DNA from: Ditylenchus dipsaci | Taxonomy: Eukaryota; Nematoda; Chromadorea; Rhabditida; Anguinidae | DNA length: 64,000 bases | Direction: 5' to 3' | Assembly: GCA_004194705.1 (NCBI GenBank) | Contig: SADC01000596.1 | Coordinates: 61,691 to 125,690, forward strand | In this document: positions 24,430-35,765 of the stretch, in pieces | Layout: every line of letters begins with the position of its first letter | How positions within the stretch are numbered: the stretch's first letter is position 1 | Made by a program: the position numbers and the translations under genes | Notes under the pieces: model-generated | Database searches by the model: none | What the model saw: only the letters and a program-made list of their open reading frames with translations | What the model was told of the DNA's origin: nothing

Positions 24430-25130
24430 CTAAATCAAAAACTCTTGTTTTTGGTCATATTACGGTTAGCGAAAAAAATCTCACAATTTTGGCTAAGAGA
24501 GATCTGGTAAAAACGAGACTTGGCCAAAACACAATTTGACAAAACTATACTTGACAAACTGAGTTTTCGGCAGAAAAATTTTCGGAAGTCGATATTTGTG
24601 GCCAAACAAAGTAGCTGAGCAGATTCTGGGCATGGTTTGTCAGGCAAATCGTTGTGAAAAATGCTTTCAACCATATTTCAACTAGGCAATATAGTGTACT
24701 CGTGCCATTAATAGCTCAGTTTAGCTCGCCATATATTGGAGCACTTGAGCCTAATTATCGTTACATAAAAAACATGAATTTGCTAATTTTTGTTTTTGCT
24801 TAATATCTCCTAGTCATAATTCTGTCTGAAAATACAGATTCTTGACGATTCGAAAAATAATTTGAAAAAATAAAAAATAATGCTCTATTTGAAAGCTCTC
24901 TAATTTTTCTACAAAATTACACGTTGATCGTTATTTAAGAAATATACAGGGCTGAGAAAAGATAGTTGATTTTGATCAGAAATCGACATTTTGGCATATT
25001 GGTAGTCATTACTTTCCCAGAATAATTGAAAATATAAGTCTGACTACCCAATAGTATCCGAGAATCAGTACTTACAAACAGTTATTGAAAAATCACGACA
25101 CACCAAAAAGTTGAATCCTTCACAATCATA
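24430..25130. other. AT-rich stretch, no gene
   Basis: One degenerate GGCTAAGAGAGATCTGG end with AACGAGACTTGGCC units at 24493 resembles the 42056 element. Nothing else is supported. Confidence 0.4.
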
Positions 25131-25137
25131 ATTCAGG

Positions 25138-25260
25138 GGCCGGCACACTTTTGATCAACCGCCCTTTTGATCAACACACTTTTGATCAACACCCTTTTGA
25201 TCAACACCACTTGAGGTCACAGGTTCGAATCCTAATGGTAGCAAACATCATTTTTCCTTG
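25138..25260 (+). repeat. tRNA-derived SINE-like copy with TTTTGATCAACAC tandem units
   Basis: Four tandem units of about 14-17 bp containing TTTTGATCAAC are followed by a B-box-like GGTTCGAATCC and ATGGTAGCAAACATCATTTTTCC. An inverted copy lies at 30430-30560. The pair brackets the proteasome gene region. Confidence 0.65.
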
Positions 25261-25331
25261 AACATCCCCTTTCAAGAAATTTTGTCTAGTTGCCGAATAA
25301 CAGTCAGTCATAAACTAAAAGAAGCCTTTAA

Positions 25332-25612
25332 GGATCATGCCCACGCTAATAAGAGGTGGTGCCCGGGAATTCAAAAAAATTTTCTTATCATTGAACTTGT
25401 GCACGGATTTTTCAAATTGGTTTCTAACAAAACAAGGCCTCGAATTTTATTTTAGGTATAGTTTTGATGGAAACCAAGTTGAAAAATCGGCACAGAAGAT
25501 TTATGATTCGTTAAAAAATTTGAATTGGCGGGCACCACCTCTTATTAGCGTGGGCCCACGCTATTAAGGTGTGGGATAATAAGCGTGGGGCACACGCCGC
25601 GGGCATGCCCCT
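25332..25612. mobile_element. TTAA-flanked foldback, ends GCATGCC
   Basis: The left end GGATCATGCCCACGC and the right end GCGGGCATGCCCCT are bordered by TTAA (25328-25331, 25613-25616). Inner arms ATAAGAGGTGGTGCCCG and CGGGCACCACCTCTTAT pair. Confidence 0.65.
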
Positions 25613-25616
25613 TTAA

Positions 25617-25848
25617 AGGGCCTGACCTCTTCCTCCTCGGTGGTGCCCCGCCAATTCAAAAATTTTTCCTTGATCATTGGACTTCTGTACGGATTTTTCC
25701 GCCACGTTTCTAACAAAACTAGGCCTGAAATCAAATTTTAGGCTTAGTTTTGTTAGAAACCTAGCGGAAATATCCGTAAAGAAGTCCAATGATCAAGGGA
25801 AATTTTTGAATTGGCGGGGGACCACCAAGTAGGAAGAGGTCAGGCCCT
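25617..25848. mobile_element. TTAA-flanked foldback, ends AGGGCCTGACC
   Basis: AGGGCCTGACCTCTTCCTCC pairs with GGAAGAGGTCAGGCCCT, with TTAA at both borders (25613-25616 shared with the preceding element, 25849-25852). Only small differences separate the arms, which suggests a fairly recent insertion. Confidence 0.75.
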
Positions 25849-26183
25849 TTAAGGTGTGTAGGGGAACCACCTGGTACCTAACCTGAAAATGTATTGTTGT
25901 ACCTTATCCAGAATAGTGTTCTTTTGGCGTCGTTTTTGATTTATGCTGTCTTATTGATGTATGCTTTTTTAAGTGCGTTTTAAAGGGGCATGCCCGTGCC
26001 AGACACGGTGAAATTTGAATTTCCAAAAGGCGGGGACCACTTTAATGCGTGAGACCAAAAAAATTCAAATTCAAATTGTCATTTGTAATGTATTGGCTGC
26101 GGTATATCAGACGTGTGCTACGCAATCCTCACGCTTACTTTATTATCCTGCTTTTTACAGCCGAGATATTGAAAAGTAACCTA

Positions 26184-26352
26184 CAGTCGACTCCCTCTAT
26201 AACGAACACCGTGGGACCGGTCTTAGGCGTTCGTTATGGAGGGAGTTCGTCATAGAGGGAGTCTTTTGTAGGGGCCTTTTTTAGGGCAATTCCAACCAAA
26301 CTAAAAAACATCGTTCCTTATAGAGAGAGTATGTTATAGAGGGAGTCGACTG
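26184..26352. mobile_element. Pogo/Tigger-like MITE CAGTCGACTCCCTCTATAACG
   Basis: CAGTCGACTCCCTCTATAAC and the inverse GTTATAGAGGGAGTCGACTG are flanked by TA. The inside repeats TCGTTATGGAGGGAGTTCG-like units. Confidence 0.85.
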
Positions 26353-26639
26353 TATCCGACATTATTACGCTTCGAATGTATTTATTTGCTTCTATCTAAT
26401 GTTAGAAGTAGGGATTCATGCGAGAAACCGAGTGACAAAGTTTTTTATTTTTTTCAGTTCGAAGTGAAACTGCAGTGGAACCAAGAAAATTTATATGAGC
26501 TGATCAAAAAAGCGAGAGCCAGAGAGAAGTCCACGCCAAAAACGATAAACCGAAATGTTCGCAACTTTTCTGCTCGGCCTCAAAAACTTCTTCAAACTAC
26601 TACTTCTCAGTAAGAAAGAACTCGAAGTCGTACATAGTA

Positions 26640-26824
26640 CAGTCAAACCTGGATATAAGAGCACTCCGATATAAGAGCACCCTGGCTATAAGAGCACCTT
26701 GGTTTGTCGTCGAGGGGAGCTTTTATGTTAAAAGTCACTCTCAATATAAGAGTACCTCTGATACAAGAGCATCTTTGATCGATCCCGATTGGTGCTCTTT
26801 CCAGGTTCTATACAAGTTCGACTG
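26640..26824. mobile_element. Pogo-like MITE with GGATATAAGAGCACC units
   Basis: It starts CAGTCAAACCTGGATATAAG after TA and ends AAGTTCGACTG. Three tandem units of about 18 bp (ATATAAGAGCACTCCG, CTATAAGAGCACCTTG) form the left end. Confidence 0.7.
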
Positions 26825-26962
26825 CATCATATTTCCTCTGATAAACACCCTCCCAAAATCCTGTCTTTTTTCATTTATTTTTTGTGTTTTTAGCACTTTT
26901 TGGATTTTGATACCTTAGCATGCTACGTATGAAAATTTAGCTCAGTTCTTAAGCTAGATTTG

Positions 26963-28148
26963 TAGGGTTGTCGGTCCGGGTACCCGTTTTCGGGTAATTG
27001 GAACCGAAACCCGGTTTTTTCCGGGTTTCGGGTATCGGTTCGGTCCGGGTACCCGAAAATTTCGGGTTTCGGGTATCGGTTCGGTCCGGGTACCCGAAAA
27101 TTTCGGGTTTCGGGTATCGGTTCGGGTATCCGAAAGTCGGAGACACGATTTCAAACAGTGGGATCAAAGATTTACAAGAATTTGTTTGCTTGTGTCAGCC
27201 TGGGCCCGTATTAATAATCGATTTACCCTTACATCAAGTGTGAGTGTGATTTTAGTGTGATTGGGAGGTTCACTGTGATTTTCTGGTGTGAGTGTGAGGT
27301 GTGACTGTGATTTTTGAAAACACTGATCTCACTTCACAATCGGCGAGAAAAATTGCAGTGTACCTATTTTGTAGTTTTTTTAATGAAAAGTCAAATCTTT
27401 AAATTACTTTGAAGAAATCGTGTTCTGTTATAATTTAACAACAAGATATACTAGCTTCAAGCAAAGGTGTAATTTTTTTTAAAAACTTACTTTTGGGCTT
27501 TTAAGTATGAAGTACGAGTGAAAACACAAAGGACGAGAAAAAAATGAGGACGAAGACGAGCACGAGTCAATTTTAGCCTCGTACTGCGAGGACGAAGACG
27601 AGTTCGAGCGAAAAGAAAGAGAAGTACTACGAGTACGAGCGATTTGAAAAAATTGGTACAAGGACGAGTACGAAGTACGGTCCCGAAAATTTTTGATACG
27701 AAGTACAAGGACGAGGACGAGAAATTCGAAAATCCCTACACTGGAAACCATAATCTCAGGGCTACATTATGGTGTTAAAACTTTTTGAAAAAGGTGAACA
27801 TTTTCAATCTAATTACGCAAAAGAAACATTTGCGCCAAAAAAAGTATTGTCCTTCCAGATATCGTTTGTAAGAATGTTAAAAAGTGAGGTAACCGACTTC
27901 ATAGTTGACAGCGTGTATGCAGGAAGCCTTTTTCTGAAAATTCGATTTTTTTGGATATCGGTTCGGGTACCCGAAAATTTCGGTTCCGGTTCGGGTACCC
28001 GAAGGTTTCGGGTTTCGGGTATCGGTCGGTTCGGGTATCCGAAAGTTTCGGGTTTCGGGTATCGGTTCGGTTCGGGTACCCGAAAATTTCGGTTCCGGTT
28101 CGGTTCCTCGGTTCGGGTACCCGAAATTCCGGGTACCCGACAACCCTA
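26963..28148. mobile_element. hAT-like element with CGGGTACCCGAA tandem termini
   Basis: Ends TAGGGTTGTCGG and CCGACAACCCTA are inverted. Flanks TAGATTTG and TAGATTGG (26955-26962, 28149-28156) agree in 7 of 8 bases, consistent with an 8-bp duplication. Both ends are arrays of a 35-40 bp unit TTCGGGTATCGGTTCGGTCCGGGTACCCG. The middle holds a GTGTGAGTGTGATTTT repeat (27240-27310) and an ACGAGGACGAAGACGAG array (27510-27730). No transposase is seen. Confidence 0.7.
27510..27745. repeat. Degenerate GACGAG/TACGAG simple array, palindromic
   Basis: Repeats of GACGAGTACGAAG type with a mirror around 27620. Reading frames across it are low complexity and I do not regard them as genes. Confidence 0.6.
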
Positions 28149-28692
28149 TAGATTGGTATCTGACATGCCTTGGTGTCAATACCTAAAGGTGAGTCGAAAT
28201 ACTACAAATAAACATAGAAAATAACGGTTTTTGGGGAGGACGTTTATAAAAGGATGTACGGTATAATGTGTTGAATACTGTTGTATTTCTCCTGTCCGAC
28301 CATCGAACACCTCCGCACATCTCAACTTACATATCAAAAAAGACAGCAGGACTTTTGTCTGTGACAGGTGACATAGTGTCTTTGATAACCCTGAACTCGT
28401 TCTAAATCATTCCATAAATGCTTTATTTTAGAATTTGATAGCGGTTGGTATCCGGCTATCCGTTTTTGTCTTATTGGCTAACTTATTGGCAGCTTTACTC
28501 GTGCTGTGTCTAGCATACCCACGCAATGGGTAGCACTATCGAAATTTAAATTACGATGATTGATTTTTTCGAGCGCACCCAAACTACGACAATTTGCAGA
28601 TCGGGAAGTTACAAAGGGAGCAAGCGACAACTTTATTCCACTAATCAGATAATAACAACTGAAAATTTCAAACGCATTGTCTCCATAGTGTT

Positions 28693-29438
28693 TTAATCCT
28701 GTCGAGTCTTGATTGTCTTCGCGTTGACTTTGTCCTTGGTGATTGTGTAGATGACCGCACCCCAACCGGAACATATGTTGCGATCCAAAGCCGAGAGAAG
28801 AACCTGAGAAGTGGCTTCGAACAGCTCATCCGGATTCATCCCTTACGCCAGAAAGCTAAAATAAATGAAATGCTTCTACATGTCTCGAAAAAAATACCTT
28901 CAGCAACCGCGAGACAAGATTCGGCAGCAGTACCCGTCGCAAGGAAGTCCTCTGGGCGAGATTCGCAACCAATCGAGTCCATAGAAGAGATGAAAGGCTT
29001 GTTCGTGACGGGATCCAGACCAGCGATCAATGGCTCGACGAAGAAAGAACCAAAACGACGGCCATAGAGCAAATTGGAAAGCAATGTAGAGACCACCTGG
29101 AAACAGTCGAGTTTAGATGAATGAACACTACAAATGACCTGAGGCTTGATTCTGCGATTCTCATTCAACTCATAGAGGCTTTTCTGCACAATGACTTTGT
29201 CGAGGACAGTTTTCGCATCAGAGTGGAAACCAGTCAGGCCAAGATAGATCTTGTCATCGATTTTATGCACCTTAGTGAGGCGAAAGTCATACACGGAAGT
29301 ATAAAATTATCTAACCTTCTTCACATTGGTCGCAACCGTAAGCATTTGTTCACCGAGTCGAAGATCACTTCCAATGCAAACACATTCCTGTCCTGTCATG
29401 GCCACAAGTGTCCCACCGTTGTACGACATAATAGACAT
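28693..29438 (-). CDS. PSMB3: Proteasome subunit beta type-3
   Basis: A non-catalytic beta-ring subunit of the 20S proteasome. Four exons: 29438-29316, 29270-29139, 29096-28898, 28855-28693; introns of 45, 42 and 42 bp, all GT-AG. The start MSIMSYNGGTLVAMTG matches the family N-terminus, which lacks the catalytic threonine. Further hits are NLLYGRRFG, EPLIAGLDP and KPFISSMDSIGC, and the last exon has MNPDELFEATSQ and ends TRQD. The exon total is 617 bases, one short of 206 codons. The shift is at CGTAAGGGATG (28837-28847), where one more G would give about 205 residues, the family length. A T-rich acceptor (TTTTTTAG) ends at 29470, 31 bases before the ATG, a plausible trans-splice or promoter-side site. 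A TTAA element end lies about 100 bp upstream. Confidence 0.93.
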
Positions 29439-29699
29439 CTTAAACGCTTTTGATAGTCTTTCAGAAAACCTAAAAAATTTGAATAAGTGAAACCATGACC
29501 ACGAATTTCTGGAAAATGGACAAAAATATATAAAATTCGCATGAGGATTGCGTATCACACGTCTGATATACCGCAGCCAATACATTACAAATGTTAATTT
29601 GAATTTGAATTTTTTTGGTCTCACGCATTAAAGTGGTCCCCGCCTTTTGGAAATTCAAATTTCACCGTGTCGGGCACGGGCATGCCCCTTTAAGTGCTA

Positions 29700-30420
29700 A
29701 AAGGTCCGACAGTTCTAAAGTTGCGCTTTGCAAGGTTTGCAAAACTGTAAAAATACCACCAAAACGTAATTTTACTTCTGTCAAACCATATTCAGAATGC
29801 TGGAAGTAGTGCAAAAAATAGGGTTTGGAACATGTAATTTTTTTTTTGATCCAAGTAAACGACCACAGGGTTTTGTTACACACAGGTAGTCGTACCCAGG
29901 TTGGGGAACTCAAGTAGTGTAGTGGTCCTCGGGTAGTTTTATTGTTGTCTTATGAAGAACTCTGAAATCTAAAATGTTTTTCAATCTCAGTTCTACTGCG
30001 TAATCCATGCACCAACTAAACCGAGTAGTAGTCCACTTAGATCAAAAAAAATTACGTTTTTCATGTTCCAAAACAAGTTTTCTGGACTAACCCGGGCATG
30101 CTGAAGATGGTTTGATAATAGTAAAATAAGGTTTCGTATAGTATTTTAATTTAGAAATGAGAATGAGAATTTAGAAATGATTGATTTTTCGTGAACTCGG
30201 TTTACCAAAACTCAAAAAATACTCGAGAAAAAGACATTTTATCACTATCAAACCACCTTCAGCATGCCTGAATTAGTCCAGAAAACAGGTTTTTGAACAT
30301 GAAAACGTAAATATTTTTGATCCAGGTGGACGACCACTTGGTTTCGTTGTAGGGGTTTGGTTGTTGGTTTGGTTGTAAAAGTCGTTGGGCACACTCTTCG
30401 TGAAAGGAAAATTTGCTGAT
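29700..30420. repeat. Imperfect palindrome around AACATG...CATGTT
   Basis: Segments near 29800-29900 (GGTTTGGAACATGTAATTTTT, CAAGTAAACGACCAC) recur inverted at 30045-30075 and direct-variant at 30290-30345. No gene is seen. It is probably a decayed foldback. Confidence 0.45.
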
Positions 30421-30429
30421 TGGATACGG

Positions 30430-30560
30430 CTTAACGGGCTTAAAAGGAAATATGCAAGAAAAAATGATGTTAGCTACCACTAGGATTCGAACCTGTAACC
30501 TTAAGGTGTGTTGATCAAAAGTGTGTTGATCAAAAGAGTGTTGATCAAAACGGCTAGCGC
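30430..30560 (-). repeat. tRNA-derived SINE-like copy, inverted partner of 25138-25260
   Basis: On the minus strand it reads TTTTGATCAACAC units, then AAGGTTACAGGTTCGAATCCTA and TAGCTAACATCATTTTTTC, matching 25138-25260 base for base over most of its length. Confidence 0.65.
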
Positions 30561-30779
30561 CTAATTCAGGCACTATCACTTGTCGGGCTAGAAAACCGGT
30601 GACAATTTTGAAAAAGACAATTTTTAGGAAAAAAAAATTGAAATTTTGAAAAATCAGTTTCGACAGTCCTGTAGAGCATGAAATTTTGTTTCAAAATGTA
30701 TATTAAATTGACAACGGTTCATTTTCATGAGTAAAATTTCTAAAGAATAAATTGTCCACAACTGTATAGTCATCACCAG

Positions 30780-31385
30780 AATGGGACACTGAGGAAAAAT
30801 TTCAGACCTCTGCCGGCTGAGGGTGAGGCTCGTGGCTGAGGTAACCGTCAAGTATTACCACGCTGGCTATCACACTCCTATTTTATCATTTTCTAGAGCT
30901 TATGCGATTTGATTTTTTTTTTACATCTGTATGGAGCACATTGTTAATTGACTAAAAATTTGACCCTCTGTCTTAACTAGCGCTTTCGATTTTGTCAGTC
31001 ATTTATAGAAACATTGAATGCTTTGCCAGTAAGACCTATATGGCTGAGGCCAACGACTGAGATTAAAATTCGACCTGGCTGACCACTGAGGCTGGGGAAA
31101 AATTTTTGGAAGTCAGCCGGCTGAGGAATGTTTTTGTATCAAATTTTCGGCGTTTCTTGTTAATTTTCACTGTTTTTCTGATAATTTCAAAGTGTTCAGT
31201 CATGAAAAAATTCAGTGATTGAATTTCCTTCCAGGCTGTTGCTCGTCGTTAAATTTCAAACTCAGCCGGCTGATGGTTGAGAAAAAATTATAGCCCGGCT
31301 CACGGCTGAGAGTGAGGAAAAATTTCAGACCTCAGATGGCCTAGGCTGGTGGCTGAGGTAACCGTCAAGTATACCACCCTGGTCA
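30780..31385. repeat. GCCGGCTGAGG repeat cluster
   Basis: Repeated GAGG(C/A)TGAGGAAAAATTTCAGACCTC and CAGCCGGCTGAGG units, ending GGTAACCGTCAAGTATACCACCCTGG. Members of the same family are at 43018-43215 and 63960-64000. The CAGGGTGGTA termini resemble hAT ends. Confidence 0.55.
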
Positions 31386-31389
31386 TGAC

Positions 31390-32400
31390 ACCCCGGTCGA
31401 ATTGTTCATTGAAATTATTCACCCTAAACCATTCCACCTATTTCACTTAGAAAGCGTGGTAAATGCCTTTTTTACCAAATTCCTTCTAGTTATGCACCTG
31501 TCTTCAATGATGGACTAGTCTCTGAAGGGCAGAAAAATTGAAAGATTATAGACTTTGGTCCATAATTACAGAAAATACGTTTATACTGTACAATATTGAC
31601 TTTAAATAAATAACAGTTGACTTTTCAAAAAAATTAAGATTAGTGGAGGTTGGAAAACTAATTTGCAGATCATTTTTTATTTTTCGATTCATTTTGAACG
31701 GCAGGAAAATTTTTTCTCTCCTCCTTTACCCATTTTGCCCCATCGAAAAAAATCTGAAATCTTTTTTTTCAATTAATATATCAACATTTGATCTATGATG
31801 GTTGTGTGGTATAGGTGTAGTGGCAAGAGCATGTGTGCTCTATGCAATTTCAACATGTATAAGCTTGCCTGCTGCTAGCTTTTTTCCATCCACGCTCAAC
31901 TATTTTGCACAATCAGCACTTTTAGATACCCTTTTTTGGTATGAGCATGACTTTGGTTGCGTATCTGTTATATCTCCTAGCTATAGCATTTTTCGTTCCT
32001 AAAGCAGGTTATATAAAAAAAATTGGAGCAATTTTATTATTATTTTATATCATTTTCTAGGGTTCATGCAATTTAATTTATTTATTTTTTTATTTGTATA
32101 GAACACCTTGATAATTGACTGAAACTTTGACCCTCTGTCTTAACTAGCCTTTCCGATTTTGTCAGTCATTCATAAAAATATTAAAAGTTTTGCTAGTAGG
32201 ACCCTTGCCTCTCGATATAGAACCACTTTTTCAAAATACTTAGCCTTAAATTGAGAGACGCGGATCTTACCGGCCAAGGTTTTGACATTTTTATAAATGA
32301 CCCGCAAAATCGAAATCCTTACGATATTTTTTCGATTCGACTGACAAAGGCTTAAAAAAAAGAGCTGAAAAAGTGTCGAGCCTAGGTGGCTAAGAACTTT
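31390..32400. other. AT-rich stretch without recognised gene
   Basis: 30890-31040 and 32050-32200 share TTTGACCCTCTGTCTTAACTAG, AGCG/CCTTTC and GATTTTGTCAGTCATT segments, a diverged duplication. No protein is recognised. Confidence 0.4.
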
Positions 32401-32404
32401 CGGG

Positions 32405-32645
32405 GTGGCCGGCTCTATTCTACAAAGAGGAAGGGTTTTCTTTGCCTTGATCCCATTGTTTTTCGAGGACTTTTAAGGCTGTAATTAGGCAAGGGCAGGC
32501 TAACATATGTTAAGAATAACTCGAAAATGACTTAATTCTATCATGCGCTGGCTTCCTTGCCTAAGCCTAAAACTCACAAAAACAACAACATGGGGGACCA
32601 AGGCAAAAAAACCTATCATTGTGGAATAGAGCCAGATGGCCTCAT
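32405..32645. repeat. GGCTCTATTC palindrome with CCTTG(G/A)TCCC collar
   Basis: GGCCGGCTCTATTCTACAAAG pairs with GTGGAATAGAGCC. Inside, CCTTGATCCC pairs with GGGGGACCAAGG, and the loop has AGGCAAGGGCAGGCTAACATATG. Confidence 0.65.
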
Positions 32646-32681
32646 AGGCCCATTGTGATAAGCTCAAAGAATTTTGAATAC

Positions 32682-32835
32682 CGTATATTCTCTATTAATC
32701 ATCTACTCTCTAATAATCCCCCACCCGATTTTTTTGACTAAGATTTTAGAGTTAAGGCCATTTTAAATTGACAATTTCCGGATTTTTCGAGGGTTGGAAA
32801 ATAATCCCCATGGGGGATTAATAGAGAATATACGG
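32682..32835. mobile_element. CCGTATATTC-ended pogo-like MITE
   Basis: CCGTATATTCTCTATTAATC and its inverse are flanked by TA at both sides. Palindromic, 154 bp. Confidence 0.8.
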
Positions 32836-33052
32836 TATCTATATTTTTTGGTTTTAGACCATACTAGGAATGCCTGAAAACCTTCTATTTATTTTATTTT
32901 ATTTGTCATCTCCCTAAATATTGTCAGAGGTTTTTTGGAATGGCAAAATATGAGTGACCAAGACAAAGAAGCAGTAGCACTTGACTCCTTACCTGTTTTC
33001 AAAAATAAAACAACATTTTGACTAACTACAAAATAGATGTAAAAGAAAAAAT

Positions 33053-34173
33053 TTGACCAATTCAAACAGGGCATTGATAAGTGCTACTAACATCCCGCTG
33101 CTCAAATTCGATCTAAACCAACTAAAAAATAGCGAAGATCTGCAAGAAAAAGTTTCTCACATCGCTGATATCGAAGCCTACAACGTTGAAGGGCCAAAAG
33201 TGTATGAAGAGTACTACAAAATGGCTGCCATAGACAAATATGCCAAGCTCTACAAAATTTTAACTATTCTAGCTGCCCAACAAAAAGATCCTAAATTTTT
33301 TCTCAAACATATATTCAGACAAAAATCTAGAGTTGGAAGTGGCACAACAAAAGATAATACACAACAATTAGAAAAACCAGAAGTTTTGAAATGCTAGCCG
33401 CCTACATAAACAAAATTCCAGAATTAGTTGAACAGGCATCAGTCTGAAGGAGGATGTTGACCAAGTAACCGAAAGCATTGAAAAATGTTTTTTTACTTAT
33501 GATAGCAAAGAGTATTTTGATCTAAATCGATTGGACAATTGCAAATATCAGACACAATTGGCTAAATATTAAATTTGAAGCGAGAAGAAATAATACAAAA
33601 ACAAACTGTAACTGAAAAAGTGCGAGAAAAATTAAGAATGGCCGAACCTAAAACAATTTTGTTCGGCAATCCCCTGTTTTTCATGGAAAAGAGGCACATA
33701 CTGCTTTAGTGAAGCTTTTTGAGTTTGCTACAATATTAGCAGCCGAGCATGTGGTTGCAGCACAGAAAAATTTTGAAAATTTTTACTTTGAAAGTACAGA
33801 TTTGGATGCTGGCATTTCACCGAACGAGAAATCACCATATTCTCAATGGAAACATCTGACGGTTGAACACAAAAAGAAAGCTTTGGAGTCACTGACTAAA
33901 TACAAAAATGAAAATTTTTCAATTTTAGATTTGTATGGCTTGGAAAATGAATCAGATTTAAAAGCACTGGAAAATTCGATGCCAGAATTGAATGGCCTAG
34001 AAAGAGGGTCGGAGTCGATGAAACAAGAAAAAGGAAAGGAAAATGGCTACAGAAGCTTTTCTGAGAATAGCCAAAAAGAGAATATTGCAAAATTGAGAAA
34101 ACTCAAGTTGCTTTTTGCGCAAAAAAATTTGTTACAGCAGAATACATGTTTGCAAGTGTTTGTAAACAATTGA
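33053..34173 (+). pseudogene. Lysine-rich protein family, copy A (frameshifted)
   Basis: Unrecognised family. Three frames in succession: 33053-33385 (LLKFDLNQLKNSEDLQEKV, YKMAAIDKYAKLYKILTIL); 33391-33580 (MLAAYINKIPELVEQ, then in another frame GISLKEDVDQVTESIEKCF); 33709-34173 (KLFEFATILAAEHVVAAQKN, SPYSQWKHLTVEHKKKALES). No signal peptide or membrane helix is seen; the composition suggests helices. Copies B and C share the second and third blocks in the same order, so the frames belong together. It is either a decayed gene or one damaged by base-calling errors. The conserved blocks argue that a functional member exists in this genome. Confidence 0.55.
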
Positions 34174-34230
34174 AAGAAAGAAAATGAAAAGTGAGAAATT
34201 CAAGTCTGAAGATAAATAAATCTGGAAAAT

Positions 34231-34480
34231 TGGCCCTATCCAATAAAGAGGGGGCTTGCCTTGGTCCCCCTGTTAAATTTTTTTCGTTATTTTTAGGCTT
34301 GGATCAGGCTAGGATAGGCCAATGTGTGTTAGGACAGACTCAAATATGTGTCTATAATTTGTCTGAGTCCGTTCTAACATATACCGGCCTACCCTTGCCT
34401 AAACCTAATCCTAAAGATATAACAAAAAACAGCAGGGGGGACCAAGGCAACAAAATCCCCTTTGTTGGATAGGGCCAGAG
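34231..34480. repeat. GGCCCTATCC palindrome with CCTTGGTCCCC collar
   Basis: TTGGCCCTATCCAATAAAG pairs with TTGTTGGATAGGGCCA. Inside, GCCTTGGTCCCCCTG pairs with GGGGGACCAAGGC. The loop contains TAGGCCAATGTGTGTTAGGAC and its inverse. Confidence 0.75.
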
Positions 34481-34489
34481 AATGGTAGA

Positions 34490-35200
34490 CGGTTATGTCT
34501 GTTCAGTCACAGTTGAATTTGTACGCAAAATTTTCTTTGGCATCAATTTTGTAGTTTAGATGTGTCTACATGCTTTTGTTTTTTCTTTCTATCTTTGTTC
34601 GATTGGAAATTTTTTTTAACTTTCTGGTAGTCAATAAACACGGTTTTTTTGGTAAACTTGAAAAATTATTTGTGGTTGCTGTCAAAACAATGAAGAAACC
34701 TGAGAAATTTTTTGACATTTAAAATGAAAATTGCAAGTCTGTAATTGTGAAACAAATATTCGACAGCTATAGTTCAGTAAAAATCGGCAAACTGGCCCAA
34801 CCTGGCAATGTCAAACAACATTGGGCTCGACTAGTCGGTAGTTCAAAATTTTGAAAAAAATTTCACATGCAAGGAAAAAATAATTGTTGAATATTTTCGG
34901 ATTGAAAAAAGTCCTTCGCCAATTTCGAAATTCGAAAATGCCGCTGCATTCAAATCACGCTTTTTCAAATTAAGGCTCAAATGAAGTTGCAAAAAAGAAA
35001 AATAAATGAAATATAAATAAGTAATTTTCAGGGCTGTAAAAATTTCGAAAAGATTGATTTTGAGCATATATTGAGCATGTGTTTTACGATGCTTACATCC
35101 AGCTTAACTTTGCCTAGGCTTTCATTGTATTTGTCGCATGGAAGTAAATTACGGCATAAAACAAAATCATTCATGAGAAGGCGACAATGGACGTTCTCTC
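34490..35200. other. AT-rich stretch, no gene recognised
   Basis: Nothing supported beyond short hairpins. Confidence 0.4.
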
Positions 35201-35207
35201 AACAATT

Positions 35208-35379
35208 CTATTTTTCATATCTATTTGGGTCTTTAAGTCCTTCTAACAAAACATCTATCCAATCTCTCTGCTGGTCAAGGAAGTTAGCTTCATACTGAAC
35301 GTGTTGCATGGGTGGATACTCGTTGTTCTCCATTTGGAGTAACTCCACAGTTTAGGTGGAATCATACGTTTAGTCAAAT
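35208..35379 (-). CDS. C-terminal exon of an unrecognised protein
   Basis: On the minus strand, after a TTTCAG acceptor, an open frame includes MENNEYPPMQHVQYEANFL and QQRDWIDVLLEGLKDPNRYEK, then TAG at 35210-35208. The start of the exon runs in another frame (LTKRMIPPKLW), so a one-base shift may lie near 35335. The acidic, tryptophan-containing sequence looks like real protein, but I do not recognise it. Upstream exons were not found. Confidence 0.35.
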
Positions 35380-35765
35380 CTGAAACAGAAATAAGTTTAA
35401 ATATAATACAAACTAATTTTTTCACCTTCGCAAATTATTGTTAGGTATTCCCAATTTTGACCTCTTCTATGTGACAATCTGTGTAAGAATGACAGAGAAG
35501 ATATGCTTGAAATGTGCTTGACATTTTCTAACCGTTAACTGTGGCGTACAGTTAACTGTATAGTTAAAGTGGGTTCTTTTCCGAGAGTGGACGGTAGACC
35601 GAGTATATGCTCGAAATTTACCAATCTGTCGAGCATTTGCTCGTTTTACAACCTCAGTAATCTCACTTTGAAAAGTATCAAAGCGGTGCGAACTGGCCTA
35701 GCGTTCTTATTAACATCATTGATTAGGAAAAAATAGCTAACAGTAGTTAAAAGGCAAAAAAAAGG

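Larger units (their letters stand above)
25984..29689. mobile_element. TTAA-bounded inverted repeats enclosing PSMB3 (candidate composite unit)
   Basis: 25984-26135 and 29540-29689 are near-identical inverted copies of about 150 bp, beginning AGGGGCATGCCCGTGCC with TTAA outside each (25980-25983, 29690-29693). Neither end has a closer partner terminus that I could find. Between them lie pogo-like and hAT-like MITEs and the complete proteasome beta-3 gene. The ends belong to the same family as 56147-56371. Whether this is one mobile unit or two separate truncated insertions is not settled by the sequence. Confidence 0.5.

Noticed and set aside
27479..27751. Ser/Arg-rich open frames in the GACGAG array
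   Set aside because: Produced by the simple repeat, open in several frames.
26998..28224. Open frames through the CGGGTACCCG arrays
   Set aside because: Low-complexity frames are open on both strands because the repeat lacks stops; no protein signal.
31802..32002. Hydrophobic 66-residue frame, possibly membrane exon
   Set aside because: No splice signals, homologue or partner exon could be seen; too short to support.
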